A DNA stretch of 64,000 nucleotides from Pseudomonadota bacterium (lineage in GTDB: Bacteria > Pseudomonadota > Gammaproteobacteria > Steroidobacterales > Steroidobacteraceae): the NCBI GenBank assembly GCA_021843755.1, contig JAKBWB010000030.1, positions 78,252-142,251 on the forward strand, given 5' to 3'. This document shows, one piece after another, positions 1 through 11,891 of this stretch. The notes under the pieces were generated by a model that was not told the DNA's origin, did no database searches, and saw nothing but the letters and a program-made list of their open reading frames with translations. The position numbers and the translations under genes are program-made. The number at the start of each line of letters is the position of its first letter. Within the stretch, counting starts at the first letter, position 1.

Positions 1-375
1 GCCCATCCGCTGCGCCTGGACAAGTGGCGCCTGCAGCGCCTGCTCGACAGTCTCGAGCCGGCCTTCGGGCTGCAGGTCTCACTGGGGCAGATCAACACGG
101 TGGTGCTCTGCCCGGGGCTCACCAGCCACTCGGAGCTGTCCGAGGCGGCGCTGCAGGCCGCCGGCATCACGCCGAGCACGCTGCGCATCTCGGTGGGGGA
201 CGAGGATCCGCGCTATCTGCTCGAGCATCTGCGCCGGGCAGCCGATCTGGCCGCCGGCGACACCGCGCCGGAGTTCGTCGCGGGATTCCCGGCGCGCGCG
301 CGCATCGACGAGATCTATCAGGAGGTCTATGCCGACGTGCATCGCCGCTGGATCGCGGCGCGGTGCGCGGCATAG
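1..375 (+). CDS. Cys/Met-metabolism PLP-dependent enzyme, C-terminal part (5' truncated by window edge)
   Basis: The open frame enters from the left edge and stops at TAG 373-375, giving the last 124 residues. The segment GLQVSLGQINTVVLCPGL followed by TSHSEL...AAGI and LRISVGDEDPRYLLEHL matches the C-terminal domain of the cystathionine gamma-synthase / O-acylhomoserine sulfhydrylase fold-type I PLP family, where a conserved arginine in the LR(I/L)SVG motif binds the substrate carboxylate. The PLP lysine lies upstream of the window, so which trans-sulfuration or sulfhydrylation reaction it carries out cannot be decided. Confidence 0.75.
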   Translation, partial: AHPLRLDKWRLQRLLDSLEPAFGLQVSLGQINTVVLCPGLTSHSELSEAALQAAGITPSTLRISVGDEDPRYLLEHLRRAADLAAGDTAPEFVAGFPARARIDEIYQEVYADVHRRWIAARCAA

Positions 376-491
376 TCCGCGCCGGCACGCGCGTGCGCCG
401 GTGTCGCCGGATGCCGTCATAACTGGCCAGTACGCTTGGCCGCGCGATAAGGTGTCATCCGTCGCCGAGCAGGCCCATCGAAGGAGGCGCC

Positions 492-2060
492 ATGGCCAAC
501 ATCACGCTCGAGGGCAGTGAGCGAGACGCGCTGCCCCATGCACGTCCACTCGGACCTGCGGCAGCGGACGAGCGGCTCGAAGTCACGCTCATCCTGCGTC
601 CAGGGTCCCCCGAGCTTTGGCGCGAGCGGATGGCGCGCCTGAGCCGCGCGCAGGAGACTGCGCATCTGACCGCGGAGCAATTTGCGCGGCTGCACAGTGC
701 AACCGACGCGGATCTGCGAGCCGTGGCGGACTTTGCGGCCACGTACGGTCTGGTTGTCGTTCAGCGGTACGCGGTGCGCCGCACGGTCGTGTTGTCCGGC
801 ACCGTCGCCCAGGTGAATGCAGCGTTCAACGTCGAGTTGCTGCGCCACGAGTATCCCGGCGGAACCTACCGCGGATTACTCGGCCCCGTGCAGTTGCCGC
901 AGCCGCTGCACGCAATCGTCGTGGCGGTGTTGGGACTGGATACTCGTCCTCAGGCGCGGCCGCATTTTCGGCGGCGCGTGGGTCCGAAACCGCGCCGATC
1001 GCGCGCCGCGACGCCGACCGCCTCGTCCTTCACCGCTGTGCAAATCGCCTCGCTTTATCAGTTCCCGGCCGGCTTGGGCGCGGGCGAATGTGTCGGACTC
1101 ATCGAGTTCGGCGGCGGCTACCGGCCGCAGGATCTCAAAGCCTACTTCGGCGCCCTGGGTTTGGCGGTCCCGAGTGTCACCGCGGTCTCGGTCGATCACG
1201 CCGTCAACGCGCCGATCGGTGATCCCAACAGCGCGGATGGCGAGGTGATGCTCGACATCGAAGTGGCCGGCGCCGTCGCGCCAGCCGCGAGGATCGCCGT
1301 GTATTTCGCTCCCAACACGGACGCGGGCTTCCTGAACACCATAACGACGGCCGTTCACGATCCCGTCAATCAACCTTCGATCATTTCGATCAGCTGGGGC
1401 GGCCCGGAATCCTCGTGGACCGGCCAGGCGATGTCTGCCCTGGATCAAGCGCTGCAGGCGGCGGCGATGTTGGGCATCACGGTGTGCGTGGCATCCGGGG
1501 ACAGCGGATCCAGTGACGGCGTGCCGGGCGGTGCCGTTCATGTGGACTTTCCGGCGTCGAGCCCGTACGCGCTCGCCTGTGGTGGGACGCGCCTGAAGGC
1601 CACGGCCACCACGATCTTGGGCGAAGTCGTATGGCACGACGCGTTCGGTGCCACGGGCGGTGGTGTCAGTGCGTTTTTTGCCCTGCCGGTGTGGCAGCAA
1701 GGACGGGACGCGACCACCGTACAAGGGGCTGTCCAACCCCTGACCGCGCGAGGTGTGCCGGACGTTGCCGCCGATGCCGATCCGCAGACTGGCTATGAAG
1801 TTGTCGTAGACGGTGTCCAGACCGTGTTCGGCGGCACCAGTGCGGTAGCACCGCTGTGGGCCGGCCTGATCGCGCGGATCAATGCCCTGACTGGCCGCAG
1901 AGCCGGCTACGTGCAACCCGTCCTCTACCCGCGCGAGAGCGCGTTCAGGGACATCACGCGGGGCAACAACGGCGCGTATCGGGCGTCGGCCGGTTGGGAC
2001 GCCTGCACCGGTCTCGGCAGCCCCGTGGGTGCGCGGATCGCGGCTATCCCGGGGGTCTGA
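492..2060 (+). CDS. Sedolisin-type serine-carboxyl protease (peptidase family S53) with pro-domain
   Basis: The 522-aa product starts at ATG 492 behind the ribosome site AAGGAGG (480-486). Residues about 25-150 form the pro-kumamolisin activation domain (ADLRAVADFAATYGL, TVVLSGTVAQVNAAFNV). The catalytic domain carries the sedolisin signature: Glu251 and Asp255 in GEVMLDIEV, the oxyanion Asp337 in ASGDSGSSDG, and the nucleophile Ser450 in GGTSAVAP. The calcium-site region DITRGNNG and GWDACTGLGSP closes the C-terminus. S53 proteases are normally secreted, self-activating and acid-active. No Sec signal peptide is visible at the N-terminus, as in kumamolisins, so the export route is unknown. 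All active-site residues are present and I expect an active enzyme. Confidence 0.93.
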   Translation: MANITLEGSERDALPHARPLGPAAADERLEVTLILRPGSPELWRERMARLSRAQETAHLTAEQFARLHSATDADLRAVADFAATYGLVVVQRYAVRRTVVLSGTVAQVNAAFNVELLRHEYPGGTYRGLLGPVQLPQPLHAIVVAVLGLDTRPQARPHFRRRVGPKPRRSRAATPTASSFTAVQIASLYQFPAGLGAGECVGLIEFGGGYRPQDLKAYFGALGLAVPSVTAVSVDHAVNAPIGDPNSADGEVMLDIEVAGAVAPAARIAVYFAPNTDAGFLNTITTAVHDPVNQPSIISISWGGPESSWTGQAMSALDQALQAAAMLGITVCVASGDSGSSDGVPGGAVHVDFPASSPYALACGGTRLKATATTILGEVVWHDAFGATGGGVSAFFALPVWQQGRDATTVQGAVQPLTARGVPDVAADADPQTGYEVVVDGVQTVFGGTSAVAPLWAGLIARINALTGRRAGYVQPVLYPRESAFRDITRGNNGAYRASAGWDACTGLGSPVGARIAAIPGV

Positions 2061-2065
2061 GCGCC

Positions 2066-2850
2066 TCAGATATCCGCCTGGCCCTCCAGGTAGAACACGC
2101 ATGAGCCCTCGAGTTCGACGCGCGCGCCGCGTACCCGGCAGGTCAATTCCCCGCCCCGCCGCGATGCCTGGTAGGCGCGCAGAACGGGCTTGCCCAGACG
2201 CTCGGCCCAATAGGGCGCGAGTGCGCAATGCGCGCTACCGGTGACGGGATCCTCCGGCACGCCGCGGGCCGGCGTGAAATAACGGCTGACGCAGTCATAC
2301 CCGCCGCTGCCGCGTGCCGTGACGATCACACCCTGGCGGTCCAGCGCGGCAATGGCCGCGATGTCGGGTCTGAGTGTGCGCACCGTCTGCTCGTCCTCGA
2401 GCACGACCAGATAATTGATGGCATCGGCGCGCACCTCCTGCGGCGTCGCGCCGAGCGCGTGGACGAGCGCGTCGGAGACCTTCGCCGGCATGGTGGACCG
2501 GGCGGGAAAATCCATCACGTACCCGGGGGCCGCGCGGGTCACGTGCAGCGGCCCGCTCGCCGTGTGAAACGTGACGGCTGCGCGGCCCGGCTCGAGCTTC
2601 TCGAGCACCACGGCGGCGCTCGCCAGCGTCGCGTGCCCGCACAGCGGCACTTCCACTGTGGGGTGAACCAGCGCAGCCGATACTCCCCGCCGCCGCCGAC
2701 GAGAAACGCCGTCTCCGACAGGTTGTTCTGCGCCGCGAGCGCCTGCAGCACCGCGTCCGGCGGGAAGGACTCGAGCGGCATCACGGCGGCGGGATTGCCG
2801 CTGAAGCGCTGGCGGGTGAAGGCGTCAACCTGAAAAATTTGCGTCCGCAT
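2066..2850 (-). pseudogene. PhzF-family isomerase/epimerase gene, interrupted by a -1 frameshift
   Basis: Two minus-strand reading frames together make one PhzF-like protein of about 260 aa. The upstream frame (from ATG 2850) gives MRTQIFQVDAFTRQRFSGNP, then NNLSETAFLV and RLRWFTP. The downstream frame continues with EVPLCGHATLASA and, near the end, EDPVTGSAHCALAPYW. These are consecutive conserved blocks of the PhzF/YddE fold, whose catalytic Glu normally sits in the NNLSET block. The switch falls at the GGGG run 2660-2663 (CCCC on the coding strand); one more C would give the usual FTPTVEVPLCGH junction. The gene is 12 bp downstream of plsC and probably co-transcribed with it. Either a recent loss of function or a homopolymer sequencing error. 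The substrate is unknown. Confidence 0.85.
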
Positions 2851-2862
2851 CGCCGTGCGCTC

Positions 2863-3717
2863 TCAGTGTGCCGGCGCGCGCCCCTCGAGCCGCGCGACGG
2901 TGGCTTCGATCCAGGCCTGCACTTCCTGGTTGACTTCGCGCGGGTCGCGGCCGGCGGCGCTGACGGGCGGACCGATCACGACCCGGATGGTCCCGCGCTT
3001 CTTGCGCAGACCGCGCCGGGGCCAGAAGCGTCCGGCATCGTGGGCCACTGGAACCAGGAACCTGCCGGTCTCGCGGGCGAGCAGCGCGCCGCTGACGCCA
3101 TAGCGGCGGGTCTGACCGGGCGGCATGCGCGTACCTTCGGGGAAGATCATGATCCAATCCCCTTCGGCGAGCCGTTCCTTGCCCTGCGCGATGACCTGGC
3201 TCACGGCGGAATGGCCGGACTTGCGGTCTATGGCGATGGCGTGAACCATACGAATCCCCCACCCGACCACGGGAATCCAGGTCAGCTCGCGCTTGAGGAC
3301 CCAGACTTGCCGCGGAAACACCAGCGCCATGGCGATCGTCTCCCACGATGACGAGTGTTTCCACAACGCGATGTGACTTCCGGGCGGCAGGTTCTCCCGT
3401 CCCTCGATCCGATAGTCGAGTCCACAGGTCCATTTCAACACCGTCAGAAGCACGTGCGCCCAGACTCGCACCAGCGTGAAGCGGCGGGCGAACGGCAGCA
3501 CCGCGCAGGCGATCACGAGGAAGATGGCGTAGAAGAACGTCCAGAGAAACAGGAACGCGGTGAACAACAGCGATCCGAGCAGCTGTACGGCCCCTGGCGA
3601 CTCGCGCGACCGCGGGCCGGATGCACCGCTCCCAGGGCCGCTTCCCCTGCCGGACTGGCCGCCGCCGCGGGGCTCGTGCTCGGGGTCGCCCGCCGATGCT
3701 GCCGTTGAATCGTTCAT
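2863..3717 (-). CDS. plsC: 1-acyl-sn-glycerol-3-phosphate acyltransferase (PlsC-type)
   Basis: This 284-aa protein has a low-complexity Gly/Ser/Arg-rich N-terminus (residues 1-40), a membrane segment at about 46-75, and the acyltransferase domain. Motif I is H121-SSSW-E126, an HX4E form of the usual HX4D motif, seen in other proteobacterial PlsC proteins. Motif III is FPEGTR at 192-197. It would add the second acyl chain to lysophosphatidic acid at the inner membrane. It lies 16 bp downstream of glyS. In many gammaproteobacteria gmhB sits between glyS and plsC; it is absent here. Confidence 0.9.
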   Translation of the reverse strand: MNDSTAASAGDPEHEPRGGGQSGRGSGPGSGASGPRSRESPGAVQLLGSLLFTAFLFLWTFFYAIFLVIACAVLPFARRFTLVRVWAHVLLTVLKWTCGLDYRIEGRENLPPGSHIALWKHSSSWETIAMALVFPRQVWVLKRELTWIPVVGWGIRMVHAIAIDRKSGHSAVSQVIAQGKERLAEGDWIMIFPEGTRMPPGQTRRYGVSGALLARETGRFLVPVAHDAGRFWPRRGLRKKRGTIRVVIGPPVSAAGRDPREVNQEVQAWIEATVARLEGRAPAH

Positions 3718-3733
3718 CCCGAAAGCGAGTCGT

Positions 3734-5874
3734 CTAACCCGGCAGCCGCGTCAAGTCCGCGACCCCGGCAAACAGTTCGCGCATCTCCCGCAGCAGTGCC
3801 AGCCGGTTGGCGCGCCGCGCCGGCTCCTCGTCCATCACCATGACTTGATCGAAGAAGGTATCGACCGGCGCGCGCAATCCGGCCAACTGGGCGAGCGCAC
3901 CGGCATAGTCATGCTGGGCGAGCGCGGCCGTCACGGTCGCCCGCAGCGAGCGCAACGCCTCGTACAGATGCCGTTCCGCCGGCAGCGTCAGCAGCGCCGC
4001 ATCGAGCGTCGCGTCGGCCGCCTCGCCGGACCTTTTCAGGATGTTCACCACGCGCTTGTTCGCCGCCGTGAGGCTGACTGCCTCGGGCAGCGCCAGAAAG
4101 CGGCTGAGCGCCCTCAGCCGCGCGTCGAAATCGAGCGGCGACGCCGGCCGTGTGGCGAGCACCGCATCGAACATCTCCGTGGTGACCGGCCGCGCGTCGC
4201 TCCGCGAGGCGCTGAGCTCGCCCTCGAGGTACTGGGTACGCAGTCGCTCGAATATATAGTCGTACACCTCGGCGGACGCATTCGGCATGACCGGCGCCGG
4301 CTTGCCGGCGGTTATGGCGATGCGCTCGACATCCGCGCGCGCCAGCCGAATCGCCTGTTCCACCAGCGCGGTCAGATCGAGGTCGAGACGCTGCTCGAGG
4401 AGGATGCGCGTCAGACCGATGGCCGCGCGGCGCAATCCAAACGGATCCTTCGTGCCGGTGGGCTTTACCCCGATGGTGAATATGCTCGCCAAGGTATCCA
4501 CCTTGTCGGCCACTGCCAGCAAGGTGCCGACGCCGGTGAGCGGCAGCGCATCGCCGGAGGCGCGCGGCAGGTAGTGCTCGCGCAGCGCCGTGGCAACCTC
4601 CCGGTCTTCACCGTCGGCCGCGGCATAATAGCTCCCCATCACGCCTTGCAGCTCGGGGAATTCCCCGACCATGGCCGTCAGCAGATCGCACTTGCACAGC
4701 AGCGCGGCGCGCTCGAGCGGCGCCGGCGAGCGCCCGAGCGAGGTGGCGATCCGCACCGCGAGTGCGCGGATGCGCCGGGCGCGATCCCCGAGTGAGCCCA
4801 GGCGGGCCTCGAAGGTCACGGTATCGAGCGCTTCGATCCGGGCGCTGAGCGGGGTCTTGCGATCCTGATCCCAGAAGAACGCGGCATCGGCCAGGCGCGG
4901 GCGGATCACCCGTTCGTTGCCCGCAACGACCTGATGCGGCTCGCGACTCTCGATGTTCGCCACCGCGACGAAGCACGGCAGCAATGTGCCGTCGGCGCGT
5001 TCCACGGGAAAGTACCGCTGGTGATCCTCGAGCGTCGAGATCAGAACCTCGCGCGGCAGCTGCAGGAAGCGTTCCTCGAAACGGCCCGCGAGCGCCACCG
5101 GCCACTCGAGCAGCGCGGTCACCTCATCGAGCAGCGCCGCCCCGATCACGGCCCGGCCGCCGAGCGGGCCGGCGGCCGCGTTGACCTGCTCGCGCACCCG
5201 CGCACGTCGCTTCTGGAAGTCGGCGACCACGAAGCCGCGGGTCGCGAGCGTACGCTCGTAGGTCCCGGGGCTCGCGATTCGCAGCGGTTTGGCAGTATGG
5301 AACCGATGCCCCCAGGTCAGGTTTCCGGCGGCCGTTTCGAGCACCTTCGCCGCGATCACCTCGCGGCCATACAACATGACGACCCAGTGCACCGGCCGTA
5401 CGAACTGCGCCTCGCCTGCGCCCCAGCGCATCCGGCGCGGGATGGGCAGCGCATCGAGCGCCTCTTGCACGATTGCCGGCAGAAGCTCGACGGCGGCCGC
5501 GCCGGCCTTGATGCCGACGTAATACAGAGACTCGCCCCGCTCTGCGCTGCGCCGCTCGAGACAGTGCACGTCCACGCCGCAGCTCGCCGCGAATGCCTGC
5601 GCGGCCCGCGTCGGTTGTCCCGCCGCGTCAAACGCGGCGGTCACAGGGGGGCCGCGGCGCTCGATGCGCTGTTCGCTCTGCCGTGCGGCGAGATGCCGGA
5701 CGAGAACGGCCAAGCGCCGCGGCGTCGCAAAGGATTGCAGTGCGCCATGCTTCAGCGTGGCTTTCGACAAGCCTGCGCCGATGCCCGATGCGAATGCCTG
5801 CTCGAGCGAGTGCAGCGCCTTCGGCGGCAGTTCCTCGGTGCCGATTTCGACCAGGAAGTCGCGTGCATCGGCCG

Positions 5875-5878
<4 letters not shown>
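3734..5878 (-). CDS. glyS: Glycyl-tRNA synthetase beta subunit
   Basis: The 714-aa product begins [15 protein letters not shown], the standard GlyS N-terminus, and continues through the HD-like and C-terminal tRNA-binding regions. The block [20 protein letters not shown] is highly conserved in GlyS. With GlyQ it forms the alpha2-beta2 enzyme that charges tRNA-Gly. Its ATG (5876-5878) overlaps the glyQ stop codon in an ATGA arrangement, indicating translational coupling. Length is typical for the family. Confidence 0.98.
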
Positions 5879-6828
<950 letters not shown>

Positions 6829-6957
6829 TCCTGGATCGTACGTTGCGCAAAAGAGCCGTGGAGTATATCGAAGCCCATTCGGCGCAGAGTGCCGCACCAA
6901 AACAGAGCGCACAGGGGACGTCGCTCAAGACCCGAGGGCTGCTCGCGGGTCCTCGGC

Positions 6958-6973
6958 GCACTGTTTTGGCACC
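6958..6973. promoter_or_regulatory. Possible weak second NtrC site
   Basis: The stretch GCACTGTTTTGGCACC, 30 bp upstream of the strong NtrC palindrome, matches the left half and centre of an NtrC box (GCACT...TTGG) but its right half is not inverted. NtrC usually binds paired sites upstream of glnA, so a second degenerate site is plausible but unproven. Confidence 0.3.
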
Positions 6974-6987
6974 ATCTTGATTTGATT

Positions 6988-7004
6988 TGCACTATCATGG
7001 TGCA
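6988..7004. promoter_or_regulatory. NtrC (NRI) enhancer-like binding site upstream of glnA
   Basis: TGCACTATCATGGTGCA is a 17-bp dyad with perfect TGCAC/GTGCA arms, matching the known NtrC consensus. Its centre is about 87 bp upstream of the start point predicted from the sigma-54 promoter at 7055-7071, a normal distance for an NtrC enhancer. NtrC itself is encoded in the same operon at 10440-11870. Confidence 0.8.
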
Positions 7005-7054
7005 ATCCATGGCGTCGGCATACGCCAAGTTATTGATTTGTGAGCAGCAAGCAC

Positions 7055-7071
7055 TTGGCACGCGGCCTGCA
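7055..7071 (+). promoter_or_regulatory. Sigma-54 (RpoN) promoter of glnA
   Basis: TTGGCACGCGGCCTGCA carries the -24 GG and -12 GC elements with the required 10 bp between them (TGGCAC-N5-CTGCA). Transcription would start near 7083, leaving a leader of about 85 nt before glnA. Together with the NtrC site this predicts induction under nitrogen limitation. Confidence 0.8.
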
Positions 7072-7168
7072 CTCTCCACGTGCTGCGCCAGGCGGTTGAC
7101 GAGCGGATCGAAGCAGCTCGGGCTGTCCCGATGTGGCGGGCGCGACCCCAAATTCCTCCGGAGGCGAT

Positions 7169-8578
7169 ATGACACCGAGCGATGTACTGAAGCTGATCAA
7201 GGAAAAAGAGGCCAAGTTCCTGGATCTGCGATTCACCGACACCCGCGGCAAAGAGCAACATGTGACGATTCCGGCGCGTCTGGCCGACGAGGACCTGTTC
7301 CGCGACGGCAAGATGTTCGACGGCTCATCGATCGCCGGTTGGAAGGGCATCAACGAGTCGGACATGGTGCTCATGCCCGATGCGGCCACCGCGGTAATCG
7401 ACCCGTTCTTCGAGGAAACCACGGTGGACGTCCGTTGCGACGTCGTCGAGCCGGCCACCATGCAAGGCTACGAGCGCGATCCGCGTTCGCTCGCCAAGCG
7501 TGCCGAAGCGTATTTGAAGTCGACCGGCATCGCCGACAACGCCACGTTCGGTCCCGAGAACGAGTTTTTCATCTTCGACAGCGTGCGCTTCGCCAATGAG
7601 ATGCGGGGCTGCTTCTATTCGATCGATTCGGCGCAGGGCGCCTGGAGCTCGGGCACCGAGTTCGCCGAAGGCAACACGGGGCATCGCCCGGGCGTCAAAG
7701 GCGGCTATTTCCCAGTGCCCCCGGTGGATGCCTTCCAGGATATCCGCTCGGCCATGTGTCTGGCCTGTGAGGAACTCGGCCTGCACGTCGAGGTTCATCA
7801 CCACGAAGTGGCCACCGGCGGACAGGCCGAAATCGGTGTCGGCGCCGGCTCGCTGGTGCGCAAAGCCGACCAGGTTCAGCTGCTGAAGTACGCGGTGCTC
7901 AACGTCGCGCAGCGCTATGGGAAGACGGCGACCTTCATGCCCAAGCCCCTGGTCGGCGACAACGGCAGCGGCATGCACGTGCACCAGTCCCTGCAGAAGG
8001 ACGGCAAGGCGCTGTTCGCAGGCGACAAATACGGCGGCCTGTCGGAGCTGGCGCTGTACTACATCGGCGGTATCATCAAACACGCCAGGGCGTTGAACGC
8101 CTTCACCAACGCCGGGACCAACAGCTACAAGCGCCTGGTGCCGGGATTCGAGGCACCGGTGATGCTGGCCTACTCGGCGCGCAACCGCTCGGCCTCGATC
8201 CGCATTCCGTGGGTGTCGAACCCGAAGGCCCGCCGCATCGAAGTGCGCTTCCCGGACTCCAGCGCCAACCCGTACTTCGCCTTCACGGCCATGATGCTGG
8301 CCGGCCTCGATGGTATCCAGAACAAGATCCACCCCGGCGATCCGGCCGACAAGGACCTGTATGATCTGGAGCCCGAGGAGGCGAAACAGATTCCCACGGT
8401 CTGCCATTCGCTCGACATGGCGCTCGAGCACCTGGACAAGGATCGGGAGTTCCTGACCCGCGGCGGGGTCTTCACCCATGACGTGATCGACGCGTACATC
8501 GGCCTGAAGATGCAGGAAGTGACCCGCTACCGGATGGCCACGCACCCGGTAGAGCTGGAACTCTATTACAGTTGCTGA
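7169..8578 (+). CDS. glnA: Type I glutamine synthetase, adenylylation-regulated
   Basis: I start at ATG 7169 behind GGAGG (7160-7164), giving 469 aa. An earlier in-frame start at 7133 would add 12 residues not found in the family. The enzyme makes glutamine from glutamate, ammonia and ATP. Visible motifs include [24 protein letters not shown] and the NRSASIRIP active-site loop. Tyr398 in DLYDLEPEE is the adenylylation tyrosine (Tyr397 in the Met-processed enterobacterial enzyme), so GlnE control is expected. It is first in the operon glnA-DUF4124-ntrB-ntrC. Confidence 0.98.
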   Translation: MTPSDVLKLIKEKEAKFLDLRFTDTRGKEQHVTIPARLADEDLFRDGKMFDGSSIAGWKGINESDMVLMPDAATAVIDPFFEETTVDVRCDVVEPATMQGYERDPRSLAKRAEAYLKSTGIADNATFGPENEFFIFDSVRFANEMRGCFYSIDSAQGAWSSGTEFAEGNTGHRPGVKGGYFPVPPVDAFQDIRSAMCLACEELGLHVEVHHHEVATGGQAEIGVGAGSLVRKADQVQLLKYAVLNVAQRYGKTATFMPKPLVGDNGSGMHVHQSLQKDGKALFAGDKYGGLSELALYYIGGIIKHARALNAFTNAGTNSYKRLVPGFEAPVMLAYSARNRSASIRIPWVSNPKARRIEVRFPDSSANPYFAFTAMMLAGLDGIQNKIHPGDPADKDLYDLEPEEAKQIPTVCHSLDMALEHLDKDREFLTRGGVFTHDVIDAYIGLKMQEVTRYRMATHPVELELYYSC

Positions 8579-8733
8579 TCGACGCGTGATCGACCTCTGC
8601 GCATCCGGCGCCCAGGCCTTTCCGGTCCTCGGGGAGTGCCTGGGCGGGGCGGGCCGGCGGCGGCTGTGCGCCGCCGCACGAAATGAGGCCGATCTTTTGT
8701 GCGCGGTCGCTCCAGGGGATATCCTCCCGGTCC

Positions 8734-9303
8734 ATGAGCGCGCTCCGCTTGATCCCTCGGGCAGTCGTGGCTGTTGCGCTGAGTCTCGGACTCGCGGTGG
8801 TCTGGGCCGGCAACGGCGATTCGACGGTTTACAAGTGGGTGGGACCCCACGGCGTCATTCACTACAGCGATCACCCGCACGCGAACGCCATCAAGCTGAC
8901 GATCGAAGGGGCCCAGACGTATGCTCCGCCTCCGCCCCTGCCTGCCGATCTGAGCAGGCGTCCGGCACGTCCCGCGAACGCGATGCCGGTGCGCAGGTAT
9001 CGAAGCTGCACGATCGCGTACCCGCACCAGCGGCAGATGCTGATGAACGTCTACCACACCACGGCCGTGGTGCGAACCAACCCGGCCCTGTTCCCGGGCA
9101 ACAAGGTCGAGTTGTATTTCGACGGCCGCCGCATGCCGGGCAACGGGCCGTACTTCTCTTTCCCCGTCAACCGCGGCAAGCACACCGTCTCGGCGGTGGT
9201 GTTGAACGGCTTCGGCCAGATCGCGTGCGAGACCTCGACGGTCACGTTCTACGTGCATCAGCCGTCGATTCAGAACCCGCACAACCCCGTCCGTCCGCAC
9301 TGA
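8734..9303 (+). CDS. Secreted DUF4124-domain protein between glnA and ntrB
   Basis: I start at ATG 8734, where a signal peptide begins (MSALRLIPRAVVAVALSLGL, cleavage near AWAG), giving 189 aa. After the signal, STVYKWVGPHGVIHYSDHPH is the DUF4124 motif (YkWvD..G..hYsd.P), found in many small periplasmic proteins of gammaproteobacteria. The C-terminal half (PGNKVELYFDGRR to VVLNGFGQIACETS) looks like a small beta-sandwich. Its biochemical role is unknown. A DUF4124 gene next to glnA recurs in related bacteria, which hints at a nitrogen-linked envelope role, but nothing here shows it. Confidence 0.85.
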   Translation: MSALRLIPRAVVAVALSLGLAVVWAGNGDSTVYKWVGPHGVIHYSDHPHANAIKLTIEGAQTYAPPPPLPADLSRRPARPANAMPVRRYRSCTIAYPHQRQMLMNVYHTTAVVRTNPALFPGNKVELYFDGRRMPGNGPYFSFPVNRGKHTVSAVVLNGFGQIACETSTVTFYVHQPSIQNPHNPVRPH

Positions 9304-9348
9304 GCGGCGGCGCTCCGGGCTCGCCGCCCGGGGGGCCGGGAGCGCGCC

Positions 9349-10439
9349 GTGTCCCTTGAGTCCGGCTCGCCTTCTGCGCTGGGACACTTCGAGCCGGCCG
9401 GCCTGTTCGATTCGCTCTCGACGGGCATCATCGTGCTCGATGCGCAGCTGTGCGCCATCTACGCGAACGTGGCCGCCCAGGATCTACTGGCCTTCAGCCT
9501 CAATCAGGTCCGCGGCCGGCCGTTTACCGATGTCCTGCACGAGGCCAACGGGCTGCGAGCCCTGCTTTGCCGTGCCCGCGACAGTGGCGAAGGAATCGCC
9601 GACCGCGAACTGAACGTCCGGCCGGCCGCAATGCCGCGCGAGACGCGCACCCTCGATGTCACCGTCACGCCGATCGAAGGCCAGATCACCGGCGATCACC
9701 TGCTGCTCGAGCTCGCCGACGCCACCCAGCGCCAGCGCATCACACGCGAGAACGACCTGATCGCGCGCCTCGACGGCAGCCGCCTGATGATTCGTCAGCT
9801 GGCCCATGAGATCAAGAATCCCCTCGGCGGCCTGCGCGGCGCGGCCCAGCTGCTCGAGCGCGAGCTGCCGGGCATGGAGCTGAAGGAATACACGCGCGTC
9901 ATCATCGGCGAGGCGGACCGCCTGGCTGCGCTCGTCGACTCGATCGCCGGACCCACCCGAGCGCCCGATAAATCGACGCTCAACGTCCACGAAATTTGCG
10001 AGCACGTCTTCAGGCTGTTGCGCGCCGAGGCATCCGCCGAAGTGCTCCTCGAGCGCGACTACGATCCCAGCCTGCCCGCGGCGATGCTCGACCGCAACCA
10101 GATGATCCAGGCGCTGCTCAATGTGGGGCGCAATGCGTTGCAGGCGCTGGCCGGCCGTGGCCGGATCGTCCTGCGCACGCGCGCCTGCTCGAATGTCATC
10201 ATCGGCGCGGTCCGTCACCGGCTCGTCGCCAGCGTGCAGGTGCAGGACGACGGCCCGGGCGTGCCGCCCGCGCTGCGGACCAGCCTTTTCTATCCTCTGG
10301 TCACCGGCCGGGCGGAGGGCACCGGCCTGGGTCTGGCGGTCGCCCAGGAGCTGGTCAGCCGCAACGGCGGTCTGATTGAATTCGACAGCGAGCCGGGCCG
10401 AACCGTATTCACGTTGCTGCTTCCCCTCGGAAAAGCTCC

Positions 10440-10443
<4 letters not shown>
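9349..10443 (+). CDS. glnL: Nitrogen regulation sensor kinase NtrB (NRII)
   Basis: The 364-aa protein uses a GTG start at 9349 behind GGGAG (9338-9342). An N-terminal PAS domain (FDSLSTGIIVLDAQLCAIYAN) is followed by the H-box RQLAHEIKNPLGGLRGAAQL with phospho-acceptor His153, an N-box (RNALQAL), and the GTGLGLAVAQELV ATP-lid region. It lacks membrane segments, as expected for cytosolic NtrB, which is controlled by PII. Its stop overlaps the ntrC ATG (ATGA), so the two proteins are made together. Confidence 0.96.
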
Positions 10444-11870
<1,427 letters not shown>

Positions 11871-11891
11871 GTCCGCCGCGCGCCGCCGGCG

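Noticed and set aside
876..2228. 450-codon minus-strand open frame across the sedolisin gene
   Set aside because: Arg-rich translation with no family features, antisense to a gene with full catalytic motifs; a product of high GC.
2863..3717. HX4E in PlsC as a defect
   Set aside because: The Glu variant is found in other proteobacterial PlsC proteins, so I treat it as normal variation.
8655..8676. GC hairpin after glnA as a terminator
   Set aside because: A 7-bp CGGCGGC/GCCGCCG stem with no T-run inside an operon; too weak in GC-rich DNA to call.
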